Part shown: positions 1 to 12,014 of the stretch, one piece after another
How positions within the stretch are numbered: position 1 is the stretch's first letter
Layout: each line of letters opens with the position of its first letter
Source of the DNA: Tomocerus qinae
Taxonomy: Eukaryota > Arthropoda > Collembola > Entomobryomorpha > Tomoceridae
Assembly (NCBI GenBank): GCA_020055645.1
Contig: CM034546.1
Coordinates: 103,809,812-103,873,811 of the forward strand
Length of the DNA: 64,000 bases
Direction of reading: 5' to 3'
Notes under the pieces: generated by a model
What the model was told of the DNA's origin: nothing
The model's input: only the letters and a program-made list of their open reading frames with translations
The model's database searches: none
Translations under genes and position numbers: made by a program

Positions 1-676
1 ATTAAATATTGATTGATTTGTTGACAAAATTACACGATATTCAGCAAAATGGTTCGACCATGTGCCAAGTGCCAGCCAGCCAAGTTGTGTGCAGCAAACT
101 CAGTCATGAATACAACTTCTAGCTAGGCTGCTAGGTGCTAGGTCCAAATAGTTTAAAACTACCGCATTGATTGTATTGGCATAATATTGGGCGCAAAAGT
201 CAAATTGAATTTCAAATTTTTTTCATCAGCTAACAGACAAACTCAAACTTGTCCAAAAGTCCAGCCAGTGGTACAACATCCGATTAAAAAATTGACGTAA
301 ACAATTTTCTGCTCCCGGACCCTGGGCAGGAACGCCAAGGGGTACTTTGCACCAATCATCGTCATAAATGTAAAGCGTAGTAAGGGGCCCAGCAAATAAA
401 TATCTATGCGTAATAGGTAAATACAAAATAGGTGAGCTTTTATAAAATTAATAATTAAATTAAAAAATATTGCCCCATTTACAATTTATCATTTATGAAA
501 ATCTGTATTCAGTAGTATAAGAAAGTTAATGTTAAATATTTCTATGTACCTTCGTTGAACTAAACATTTTATCTTTATCGAAGACAAAAGTCAAAAGTAA
601 AATCTCTATTATTTGGATTCATTTTCTTTGGCAGATGAGCTAGAATTACCCCGTTTTTTGCCTCCCAGTTTAAATA
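1..676. other. Upstream non-coding region
   Basis: AT-rich DNA before the first gene. I see no convincing coding exon. A TTTGGCAG splice-acceptor-like site near 630 could start a 5' UTR exon of the gene that begins at 677, and the promoter presumably lies here. No TATA box was identified with confidence. Confidence 0.4.
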
Positions 677-3600
677 ATGGAGTACGTTGTTAAAGAAGAA
701 GCAAGGAAAGTCGCCGAACGGGAATTAAAAAAGGCAAAGCAATTACGCCACGCCCAGGTAAGTTCGAAAATTGTCGCATGGTTTTAAATAACTTGTGATT
801 CCCATTAGCATTGTTAGTTGATTGATCAGATTCTTCAGCATAGCCAGTACCTATTTAAATTACAACCGCTAGTTACTAGACTACTTATAATTTATAATCA
901 TCCTGGCAAAATCGCCCTCACCAATCAATATTACACTCGTTTTTTAGGTGAGACAACAGACTGTTATCTGGACAGAAGAGACTAGAAAAAGATTCGAAAT
1001 TGAAAAGGAAAGGCAAATACAGTTACTTGCCGGTGCGCTAACTGCTCAAGCTCAAGCTAATGTAATGGCTAGAATAGAGCAGATAAATATAGAACATGAC
1101 TTAGCTATGGCCCAAGTTGGAGCTGCTCAGCGTGCTGCCGCCGAACTCCGTGATTCACAAAAAGTGAAGGAACTTAAAAGACTGAAAAATATAGAGATTG
1201 CAAAACAACGTGGCTCTTCTGCCTTAAGAAATCAGAGATCTAAGATTGAGAAGCAAAAAGAAGACAACTTAACGGTTTTACAGCGCAAGCAACAAGTTAG
1301 ACAAATTGAAGATTCAAAATCTAAAGATTTAGTTGAGCGTAAACCATTTAAATCTTCCAACATTCCCCCGGTTTCCTCAAGGTATATAACTTGTTTCGAA
1401 TTGTAGCAGTAAATAAATTACAGATCATTACAGATAAATGACATACATATAGATGTGAATGAAGAATGAATGAATGACAGATATACGATGTACAGATAAA
1501 TTACAGATCAGTATTACAGATTTAATATATTCGTTCTGTTTACATTGCAGAGAAAAAAAGCAAGGTCCTCCAGAATATCAACAGAGCAAGGCAAAGACAC
1601 TACGTCTGGCTCCGTCATATCAAGGACAGGAGAACAACAGCGGAAAATCTCCCCTTAAATCTACTGTTAAGAGTTCATCTCCAAATAAAAATCGTCTTAA
1701 GCCAAAGCAAGATAAAAAATCGAAGGACCAAGATAAGGGCAAAAAGCCACAATTGCGACCCCCCATTGGTATATTTTCCAAAGAAGTTGAAAGGAGACAG
1801 TCAAGCTCACATGCTCCTACCTTGAATAAAAAAGCTGTGCAGCCGATTGAAAAAGACAGGCCCAAAATAGTGACGGACAAATCAGTGAAAGCTAAAATCA
1901 AACCAGTTGTATTTTATGATGCATCTATTCCTAAATCCGAAATTAAATATATTCCACCCCCTGGATTAGCAGAAAGAGTACACAAGGAGAAAGGAACGCT
2001 GGATGCTTGGGAAGGGGCCAAACAGTTAAGTAAAGTATCTGTTGAAAGTGAACGAAACGAGGATAATTTGAATCAACAGCGTGAGATGCTTGCTAAATAC
2101 AGAGGCGAAAAAGCATTAGAATTGGAAAGACTTTCTCGAGAGCTAACTCAACTCACGGAAGAATTAGTAAAGAATTCGGACGGGATAAAAATTCCTAAGT
2201 ACAGTTTAGCGTCGGCACAGTTGGGTCTAGAGGACGTCGAAGAAGATGGAGAGAGTAAATCTATCGATATATCTGTAACCGCACCGGCCGCACCCTTGCC
2301 AAAACCTGTAGAGATTGTAACAAAAGACACTAAGCGTATCAGTCTAATTCAAGAATCTTTTGAGTCTCACGATGATTCAAGATCGTCATCTGGCTCTTCA
2401 GAAACAGAATTTTATTCTCCGTCATTAAAGGAAAATTCTAATTCTTGTGATACGTCTGATGAAATAGAAATTCTAAAATCGAAACTATTAAGAGCATTGG
2501 AAGAAGATCTTGATGATCGTGACGAAGCTGATGTTGATTCTTCTCTAATTCCCACGAAAATATGTAAACCCAAAGATGGGCATTCCGATGAAATTAAGAA
2601 AGACTCAATAAAAACAAGCGATCATGAAACAGAATTAAAATCTCCTCCGCAACAGCAAACGAAATTATCTTCTAGTTCTCAGACAGAGTTTTTTAGTCCT
2701 TCCCACACCGAGAGCTCTGCGGCTAATTCACCAGCTGAAAGTTTGAAATCAAAATACAAAGAAAAAGTAGATCTTAGCCAAGCAACTACTCCAAGAAAAT
2801 TGATTGATGCCCAGGAGGCAGAGAAGCCATCAGACCAAATGACACCTAAAAGTGTAAAGAATGGTGTTGAGAATGTTAGAAAATCGCTGTCAGCTCCCAT
2901 TCAAAAAGCGTCGTCTGGTTCTACGACAGAGTACTACAGTCCACCTCATAATACTTCAACACCTGACGGTTCCAGAACTCGAATTAGTGAAACTGGCAGT
3001 GGTTTTAAACATCCTCTTGGTCCAAAAGAGAGTAAAGCTCTGAGAAGATATGTCACAAAAATGCTTCATATGAAGAGGGAGAGCATCGACCGTTTGTCTG
3101 AATCTGCATCATCATCCTCCTCTAATTCCAAAATACTAGCTGATTCTTTTCAGTCTGAATCATCGTCTTTTCTCAATTCACCGAATGGGTCGCCTTCTTC
3201 AACGTCATCTAAAACCGCACATGGGTCTCCAATATTCGCCGGAAGCCGCTATCTTCAATCATTGACTGAAGAAGATAGTAGTGAATATTCACATCCTACG
3301 TCCGATCGTAATCAATCTTCTTCACCATCAACTATTGCTAATATTTCACTGACGATTCGACCGTTTTCAAGAAATACAAGTGGATCACTGATATCTAGCG
3401 ATAGAAGCAGTTTCAAAAGCAATACTGGAACACCCCTTGCACAACCTTATATCTCTGATACTTCACTTGCGGATAAATTAGGAGCTCTAAGTGAACATCA
3501 AATTAAATCAATTTCTGCGCATGGATTAATGAGCAGCAAAAATGATATCAGCAGCGATGATAATAAATATCTTTCAAGTTCTTTCACGAGCAAAAACTCA

Positions 3601-4059
3601 AAAACAAATAGTAGCAAATCCAGCCGGCACCAAATTAGCAGTGATGAAGGGACACTGCCAGATTTAAGCCCATTTCTTAAAAGAATGAGAGCTGTGACCT
3701 CAGGACCGTCGGGCAGTTCAAATAATCTTGAAAAAGCAAAAGATTCTGCATCCACAAGGCCGGAGAGCGGTGTCAGTAGTGACAATGAGATACTTAGAGG
3801 AATGGGTGAAGGACATTGGAAAACAACGCGATCCCCAAATTCTCCACAAATGTCCCCAGTGTACAATGTTACCGACCATGCAGAATTATTAACGTCAATA
3901 TTTGGAGAATTGCGAAATCAATGGGCTAATATATCAATCGAAAGGCCTCCTTGGTGAGTTATACCAAACTGTAATTAATAAAAATTAAGAAATTTAGGTT
4001 GACATATAATTTTTGGTTTGAAAAATTTTGGTTTTTATTGGTTTTACAGGTGCAGCTGA
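677..4059 (+). CDS. Coiled-coil and Ser-rich protein, possibly centrosomal
   Basis: Four coding exons join in frame: 677-757, 948-1381, 1551-3953 and 4050-4059, giving about 975 residues. All introns are GT-AG, and the last exon supplies only the residues after PPW. The N-terminal 150 residues are a charged helix rich in Lys, Glu, Gln and Ala. They are followed by a basic Pro/Ser/Lys linker, a conserved-looking IPPPGLAERV segment and a second coiled coil at about residues 340-385 (heptads around LERLSRELTQLTEEL). The remaining 550 residues are Ser/Thr-rich and probably disordered. They carry three copies of an SSxxTE[FY][FY]SP motif. I do not recognise the family securely. The N-terminal helix vaguely resembles CCDC15 or CEP295-type centriolar proteins, so a centrosomal or cytoskeletal role is only a guess. 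Gene reality is well supported by the long open exon and matching splice phases. Confidence 0.75.
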
Positions 4060-5390
4060 ATAATGTAATATGTATTACTTGCATGATAGAAGACAGTAAT
4101 ATAATATTATTTAATTGAATTCATATGTTATGAATTATTACTATCGAACAGGTAGATATTATTACTACGTGATTGTGATTATATTTTATGATACTCAAAT
4201 CTAGGAATCGTGCATCTTCAACAATATCATTTGAAAACGTAATATTTAATTTCTTTGTTAAGCAGTTAATTATTGAAATGTATTTTAGTTTTCTAATTCA
4301 ACCAAATCGAAATTCAAATTGTGCATTAAATGCAATGCTTGCTTATTTGTTATAATATCAATGTATAATTGAGTTAATGATTTGCTATTACAATACATAA
4401 TTAACTTTCATTCATGAGCTAAAAGCTAAAATAGGTGCCCATAGAAGTTATTAGGTTTAACAAAATGGACGTGAGAAAAATGGTAAGATTGTCAAACCAG
4501 TATATTGTGTTGGTTTTTTTATTTGTATCGGTAAAGATATCGACGATAACATTACTTTGCTATTAAAGTGGCAATGAAACTGACGAAGACCTGATGTAAT
4601 TTTTTATTTTTACAAGATGGGTTAATTTCAAATGATTTTGACTAAATAAATTAACATTGACGAAAATAATATGCGATGATACAAAAAGATTAATTTTTTA
4701 GCTGCATTTTGAACATTGATGTGTTAGTTTAACCATGTTTAACGTATTGATGCATTGGTTTTAATTTATCTAAGCATTTAAAACGTTTACAACATGCATC
4801 CCGTATGGGCGGTTGTGTTATGTCGTTTGGTGATTGGACCAAGTATGATAATCTTAAGATTGGGCACGGTTATTATAGTAGATAGGGGGATTCCAGTTTG
4901 GATTTTGGACATTCAATTGAACAAACTGTTTCATTTACATCATGTTGTAAAGATTTTTCGTGTAAATTGTTACTATTTCATTGGTTATATCCAAGGTTCT
5001 CCTTGATTAAAAATTCATCCTAAATTCTTCCAACCCATAGTATATCTCCCACCTTGCCTCCCACCTCCACCTTCCAGTCCACCAACCTCCAAAAGTGACT
5101 TTTCGAATCATGATTTGAATTTCCATATGGGTCAATATTAAGTAGTTGTCCTGGTGGCATTTCTGTAATTTTGTACATACTCCTTTCTTGCAATAATCAT
5201 CAATATCTATTTTTTGATGCATATTTACCAGGGAAAATTCTATTTACCATCACTTCTTGAATGGAATATTCAGTCATTCATTCATTCAAGTGACTGTCAA
5301 CTGCCTTGTCAGTTGTCACATAAGAGTGTAAGGTGTTCATTGATGATTGTTTATGCAATGCAAAGTAAAGATTTGAATACATAATTGAAA
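4060..5390. other. Intergenic region
   Basis: AT-rich DNA holding the 3' end of the coiled-coil gene and the promoter/5' UTR of the next gene. Short CATT tandem units occur near 5275-5290. No supported coding exon was seen. Confidence 0.4.
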
Positions 5391-8300
5391 ATGCCAGGAG
5401 GACCCAATTCGGATGTATTTTTTCAGGAAGTGACTAATCAAATTATACAAATATGCAATGAAATGGCTGCGTCATTACGTAGCCGACAAGAATGCTACGA
5501 CGCTCTAACCAACTCCATTCCAAACAGCAGTATCACTAATCAAAGATTCATTCAACAGCAGAATAGTAAGGAAACTCCTTTCAACCAAACCTGTACCACA
5601 AACTCTACTCAACAAGATCATCGCAACCTTTCTCCAATGCCTCCACAAGGAATACTTCCGCTAACTAATCAAGAAAATCTAACTTATACCATTTCTCCGA
5701 ATCAAGGAAATGGTCTGAATCAAACTTACACTGTTCCTTATAGCCAAATGAATCAAACTTACGGCGCTGGTGGGAGTCCAATCAACGCAAATCAAACGTA
5801 TACAATTCCTGGTATCCCAACAACAACATGTCCCAATCAAACGTATACAATTGGTGGTAGCCCAACATACCTCAATCAAACGTATACAATTGGTGGTAGC
5901 CCAACATACCCCAATCAAACGTATACAATTGGTGGTAGCCCAATAAATCCTAATAAAACCTACACTGCCTTTCAAACTGAACATAATCAGGCTAATTCAA
6001 TTCCACAGTATTCACCCAATCGACCAAATATTTCAAGTTTCTTGCACACAAATTGTTCACCACAAGGCAAGACCAACCAAATTATACCCATTATATCGAT
6101 TTACAACTGTTAGCGTAAGTTTTGATAGTACAAAGTAATTCCTAATTATATATTATTCTTTCTTAGGTAGGAACACAACTTATGATGCGGATGTGAGCAG
6201 TAATACATCAGGATTTAGACCCCCCAATACATCAACAAGTTGTACTCTTGGAAGTTCGCTTACTCCTAGTTCAGCCCCAACCAATACGGACCTTCGAACT
6301 AGTGAGTCTGAAACGTTATATAACACAAGGAGGGTTCTCAATATATCATCTTTACCACTGCAGACTGAAAGCAGTGGAGGGGAACCTGCCATTAAAGGAC
6401 AAAGTACATCCCAGTCCCAAGATTCAAGAAATGGACCTTCTAGCACTTCCCAAGACTCAATAACTGGAGCTTATGGTAGTACCGGCTTGGCAAGTTCTTT
6501 TTCTTTATTGAGTACATCAACTCCAAAAGGAAGCGGTGGATGGGAAACTAGTCCAACTATCCCAAATAGTTCCCAGAGTTCACGAAATGAACCTCCTTCA
6601 TTGTCGGGGTTTTCAACCAACACAACTCCTTCCAATGGAAGTGGGTCTGACTTTTTGAACATTGCTAAGTGCCCTTTCGATGTTTCAACTATCCAATCTC
6701 CTACAGGAAGCAGTGATGGTGGTACAATTCCAAAAGTACAGAATACTTCCAGGGACTCTAGATCGCCATCAGCGGCGCAACAAGCACCTGTACAAATGGA
6801 ATCAACTCCATTGAAGCGACTAATAGCTCCTCCTCCTCCTCCTTGTGCTTCTAGTGGTTCCTCTGGACCCAGCGGATCTGGGCTACCAGCTATCAGTAGC
6901 GATGGCCAATCAAATCCGACGAACCCGACTACTCAGAATTCTACAGATTTCAGATCGCAATCATCGTCAGAAGGATCTCACAATGTTACAGTTTCGTCTC
7001 CAGAAAGCAAAAAACAAGTGATAACCCCTTATTGCGAAAACCTCGCGTACCTGAAATGTCCCCATTGTCAAAAGTGTATTCAACTGGCCATTGATACTTC
7101 TGATTCGGATTGCACATATGATGGTATGAATATGACTACCTTTATCGAAAAACTCAAAGAAGTAGATCACAACTTTGAAAATAGTGCTGTGTCGGCACCA
7201 GGTAATAATACTTCCTCCAAAGGAAACACAACTAGCGCAAGTGGAGCGCAGCAAGATGATAGGCCAGGTACTTAATAAGAGATTGTTTCTTTTCAATTTT
7301 CTGGTTTTCTCAAAGCGAGTCCATTGTAATTGTAATACTTTTGCATGTATTATGGTTTAGTCGCTGAACAATCATTTAGAGTGGTCACTCCAAAATCCAA
7401 TGAAAGTCCCCAGCCACCACAGAGATTTGTATTGCCACTTGAAGTTGATGGAGGTAACACAATTTACAATATTATTGTATACTTAGTTATAAAACATTTA
7501 TATTAAATATTGATATTGCTCGATTTTGTACGATGAATAGAAACAAAAGTTACATAGATTTTTAGCTCTTTTTAGTTTTTTTACCCACTTCCCCTTAGGT
7601 GAGTACTATAACCTTCCCATTTCTCAGCTTTCCAATAAGCTACACTTGATGCAAATAAACGAAGTTTAGCCAATTTTTAAATGTATTTTTAATTTTTGAA
7701 CCCCCTCGGTCAGGAGATATGACCAATCTTGCCCATTTACAAACTCAGTCTACCTATTTACCTGTACATTGTACTGTGGAAATTTGAACAGTCTAGCTCA
7801 GACCATTTGAAAGAGTTATCGGACAAAGGGATTTCCAGGCAGACAGACAGAAAATGTGTTCCTGTACTAACGGAGATAAACTTTTCTGAATAGTCTGAAT
7901 AACTAATTTTTAAACCTACATAGTATTCCCCTGTTCGGTTTAGGTCTCAAAAACCCTTAATTTCCCTAAGGTTACTGAATTTCTCGGGGAAATTCTAGAA
8001 AATATCCTTCCCGGGAATAAATACTGAGAATTTTCGGGACTTCCGAAAACTACTAATGTTCACAAAAGTCACGTTATAATTAGCAGTAGCACTTTGTGTC
8101 AGATACAGAAGTATGAGGTTGTTTCTTTCCTATTTTCTGCTTTTCTCAAAGCATGTCCATTGTATCTGTATATTAAATACTCTCTGAAATATTCCAATTC
8201 TCAAAGAACTGTAATATTTGTATGCATTATGATTTAGTCACTGAACGATCATTAAGAGAGATCACTCCGGAATCAAATCAAAGTTCCCAGCCACCCCAGA

Positions 8301-9004
8301 GATTTGCGTTGGCACTTGAAGTTGATGATAGAGGTGACACAATTTATGGGGCAACTAGTGTTGATGTCAGCGGAAAGGAATCTTTGCTTTCAAGAAGAGT
8401 CCAACCCCAAGCAGCAGCTACTGAACTATTGCGCAATCCAATAGCAGGTAGTCATAAATGTTATGCTTTTTACACATACTCTATTTCATGCGGGCACTTT
8501 GATCTATATGCCTTACCTTTCCAGATAATCTTTTAAAAAATAAATTTTTTATCATTAAAAAGCAACCTGTACTTTAATTCACACTAAGAACATCAAACGT
8601 CATTTGGACTTCTATGTGAGCTAGTGACTGAAGGATTGAGATTGAAACTAACATGTTTGTAATCAATTTTGCAGATTTACCTAATCTATCATCGGGGGTT
8701 AGTCCTGTGCGTGATTCCCAAAGCCAGGGTTTTGACATAAGTCAGAGTAAGATGTCAAAGTAATAATTGTTGTATATTTCTGTTATTTTTGTGTTCATGA
8801 GTTGCAAACAAAGGTGAAAGTATACATTATCATTTTGTATGTTTAGTCAATCCTAACCTGAACTTCAGTAGTACAGCTCCTTTGAATACATTCTACAGTT
8901 TGGAAGAACAGTGGAGACAATGTGATGATTCTTTTAAGACTGACATGATTGGCCTAATTCCTCGGCTACAGAATTTAATACGCATGGTGCAATCATTAAA
9001 GTAA
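5391..9004 (+). CDS. Unrecognised Asn/Ser/Thr-rich protein with NQTYT repeats and a Cys cluster
   Basis: Six exons join in frame: 5391-6066, 6167-7267, 7361-7453, 8238-8447, 8675-8746 and 8847-9004, giving about 769 residues. All five introns are phase 1. The first uses a GC donor (AAG|GCAAG). The protein starts with a short helix (FFQEVTNQIIQICNEM). Then come 13-residue repeats built on NQTYTIGGSP (5790-5960), a long Ser/Thr/Pro-rich stretch, and a Cys cluster near 7030-7090 in which KCPHCQKC sits seven residues after a further Cys, a possible zinc site. The C-terminal helix contains LEEQWRQC. The third and fourth exons are tandem duplicates. There is no signal peptide, so the NxT sequons are probably not glycosylated. 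I do not recognise the family and assign no function. The unbroken frame across six exons supports a real gene. Confidence 0.7.
5790..5960 (+). repeat. In-frame 39-bp tandem coding repeat
   Basis: Three near-identical 39-bp units with flanking diverged units encode NQTYTIGGSPTYP-like 13-mers. The last copies are almost identical in DNA, which suggests recent expansion or homogenisation. Confidence 0.85.
7270..8340 (+). repeat. Tandem duplication of an exon and its 5' intron
   Basis: Exon 7361-7453 and the first half of exon 8238-8447 encode near copies: both contain SQPPQRF- or SPQPPQRF-type cores followed by LEVD. The similarity extends into the preceding intron (TTTCTCAAAGC, GTCCATTGTA, GATTTAG or GGTTTAG), so a genomic block of roughly 200 bp was copied about 880 bp downstream. 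The second copy has lost use of the ancestral donor position and reads on to a later donor, giving a longer exon. Confidence 0.85.
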
Positions 9005-9357
9005 CTAAATATACCAGATACACTATTATGCCATGTATGTTAAATTGTCGATGTAAGTTGGCCAGGTTAATCTGTTAATACAAATGGACTAAAATTATCT
9101 GTATAGACACGATACACATTCTGAGAATTACAGCACAGGTGGATAAATCAGATATACATTTATAATAATATTGTAGCATTTGCATTACATGTCATGTAAA
9201 AAAAAGTGTAACATCTTACCCCGCAATACTTATAATAATATAAAAGCAGAGCTGTAATGTATGTAACTGCGGCTTAGGAATCAAGAAAAGCAATTTTAAA
9301 GACAATGCGTGACAATGGGGTTGATGTTGTTTGGTAATAACTTGTATGAGAAAAACT

Positions 9358-9363
9358 AATAAA
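9358..9363 (+). terminator. Polyadenylation signal AATAAA
   Basis: Canonical AATAAA about 350 bp after the stop codon of the Asn/Ser/Thr-rich protein gene. It is a plausible 3' end, but no transcript evidence is available. Confidence 0.4.
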
Positions 9364-9568
9364 CTTTTGAGTGAATGAATTGAGTAGGTGTGCCGAATCG
9401 GGAAGATAAATTAGTGATCTATTTTAAGCTCGTCAGCTTACAGTGCATCCTTTCAGCGCACTTGTTTTGTGATAAAGCATGTATATAGCCAGACTGGGAG
9501 GTATTTTATTTACGGAAGAACGATCATAATCTACGATCTAAATAAACTTCATGTGTACTCTGCTCCTG

Positions 9569-11664
9569 ATGGAAAATAGTAATTTTAGACCTGTAAACAC
9601 AGCTACCACTGTGTTACTGCACAACATTTTATCAAGTGATCCGCAGAAAAAAGACAAGTAATCCAATAGCGAGCAGTATTCCATATTTCAAGATAAATAG
9701 CAATAGTATGTTCCCGAAGAAATGCCGAAGGATGGAATTTGTAAAGCCTACTTATGTAGAAAATAATACATGCCATAGAGTACCTTTACTTCAACATACC
9801 TATTACCTTATAATGATATTTCGCACAACTCCCTTCTTCTTAAAAAAATTTATATAGTGTGTTCTCAAAAATAACTGATCAAAGACGCTTTGAAATGTGG
9901 AAAATACATAATGCATTCTTTTATTCTGAATATTTATTTATCCAACGAATGGAAATGAAGGTGAGGGGAAATGTTAATGACGCAATGCAGATTACCGATC
10001 CTAAAGGTCTTAAGGGTCTTCAGGAGATATTGTTAAATGAACGCCTGTGTTAAATCTTTGTTTTACCCTGAATGCCCCTTTAAACATGATCAGTAACTCT
10101 GAATTATGACTACACATCTGCAAATGGTAAAGTAGGCATGATCTTTTGCCTGTCACCGACTTTTAGGAACCATGGGCAATTCGAACTCAGTTGAGTTGAC
10201 ATGATGACAGAGCATAGTGGAACAAGCTGAAAGCACGTGAATTTCACGTTAACAGTTTATGTGTAAGATAGTTAATCAAGATAATCTTACTAACTACTTC
10301 CAAATTCTTCGGAATATTATGCATCAGATCAGATCACCGAATTGAGGTACATGTTTCACCACCCCTACTACATAGTTATCAAATGATATACCACATTCCT
10401 TCAATACTATACTGCGAATACATTGCTGCAACGCTCTTTACATAGAATCATGTGCTGTACATTTCCGGTTCTTAAAATTGCTCAAGACAGTTCTACCCGC
10501 TTCGTGTAGAAAATCCAATGCTTGTCCATTGCTGTTGGTTGATAGCAAAAATATGTTTTGCATTTAGGGGCTACACATACTTTCACTAACTACACTACTC
10601 ATTGTCAGACCCTAGCTTTACAGTGATACATTTAGGCATGAAGTAATGTTTCTGCAAATGAAAGCATCATTTCATGCATCAAGACTGCTATATAAAACAC
10701 GAAAAGCATTTTGCGGATTCATTTGCCGTGTACTTGTGGAGAAATAAAGACGTTTTCATTTTCAGAGTCAAGAAATTAAAGTTTATTGGTGAAATTGACA
10801 AAATTGTTTTGCTGAATCACACATCTTACCACTTTCCAATCAGCCATTGACAAGACGGCTATGAAAACTAAGTGCTCTGCAAATAGTAAACTACATCCTT
10901 TAGGTATTTATAAAAATTATCTTACATTTTGCCTTTTCTTTAAAAAAAATAATTAAATTAATCTACTTATCAATTTTAATGCTCCAATAAAATTATTGTT
11001 ATTACGGTAATGTGAAATGTGCAACTCGAAATTGTTATTTGATATCTTGTAAATCCTATAATAACGATTCTGGTTTCTACTTGTGCATAAAATATGTGCA
11101 AAAATCTATTTATTAATATTTGCAGTATTCCTGGGGGATACATCCATAAGTCACTGGCTTGCGGAAGGATGCCAGTTGTGGGAATCAATCTACGCTCCAT
11201 TAGGAGCTATAAATTATGGCTTCATCAACGAATCAACGCAGAATATCATAGATAGAATCCTTAAAGATCAGTTGCCAGCTTTAGAAACTGCCAAAACGGT
11301 CGTATTAATGCTGGGACTCACTGACCTTAGATTTAAATTGAAGGAGAGAGTAATTTTGGAACAGATCAAAAAAATAATTCTTCTTATTCAAGAACGTAGA
11401 TCAGGAGTGAAGATTCTCATTCTAGGAATTTTACCCCAAGCAGATGTTGCGGAACTCCGAGAACCTATTCAAGTTGCCAATAATTTGATTTCAACTTGTG
11501 AGAACGGCTTTACCGTCCGCTTTTTTGACATGGAAGATAAATTCGTTGATCAGTCGGGAAAAGTTATTGATGTCTTATATACTCCTGATAAATCCAAGTT
11601 ATCTACCGAAGGATATCGAGTTTGGGCAGATACTATGACAGATATTTTGGAATCTGTCCTATGA
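9569..11664 (+). CDS. PAF-acetylhydrolase Ib alpha-like SGNH protein, probably catalytically inactive
   Basis: The well-supported exon 11126-11664 aligns throughout with the alpha subunits of PAF-acetylhydrolase Ib: VFLGDTS, LWESIYAPL, INYGF, VKILILGILPQ and a final STEGYRVW. Two upstream exons, 9569-9657 and the 23-bp 10766-10788, restore the frame and give a 216-residue product, close to the usual 225-230. They supply LLHNILSSDPQKKDK, which fits the family N-terminus. The nucleophile Ser of GDS is Thr43, and the His of the DxxH block is Lys195 (DKSK), while Asp192 remains. Family members act as dimers that bind LIS1. The Drosophila homologue is, as I recall, also reported to be inactive. 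A scaffold role in LIS1/dynein regulation is therefore inferred. The first two exons are less certain than the third. Confidence 0.68.
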
Positions 11665-12008
11665 ATCACATAAATAGCTTGTGCCTGCCTCTCCTTTCTT
11701 TAAGACATAAACAGCTCTATCATGTCTCATGATATGATATTATGACAAAAATTACATTACCTATACCTTATTACTCTATACCTGTTACTATAATGTTATT
11801 TTAGATTTACTCTTTGTATCAATGTCAATTTTGTGTCCGTGGTATTAACATCTGTTTGTTAAATCCACAAATCAACTGTACCTTGTATCACAATAGTACC
11901 TAGTTGCAAGTTCCAATACCAATAATGCCAAAATACAAAATAGTCGATTAACAGATGGACGTAGTATTTAAAGCAGAGCTGTAATATATTAGAGAATAAC
12001 TAGAACAA

Positions 12009-12014
12009 AATAAA
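12009..12014 (+). terminator. Polyadenylation signal AATAAA
   Basis: AATAAA about 345 bp past the stop codon of the PAF-acetylhydrolase-like gene. It is a possible 3' end, supported by position only. Confidence 0.35.

Noticed and set aside
11083-11125. Extending the PAF-acetylhydrolase-like frame upstream to give KIYLLIFA as a signal peptide
   Set aside because: There is no ATG, and the segment is a pyrimidine-rich intron end with a TTTGCAG acceptor; the family is cytosolic.
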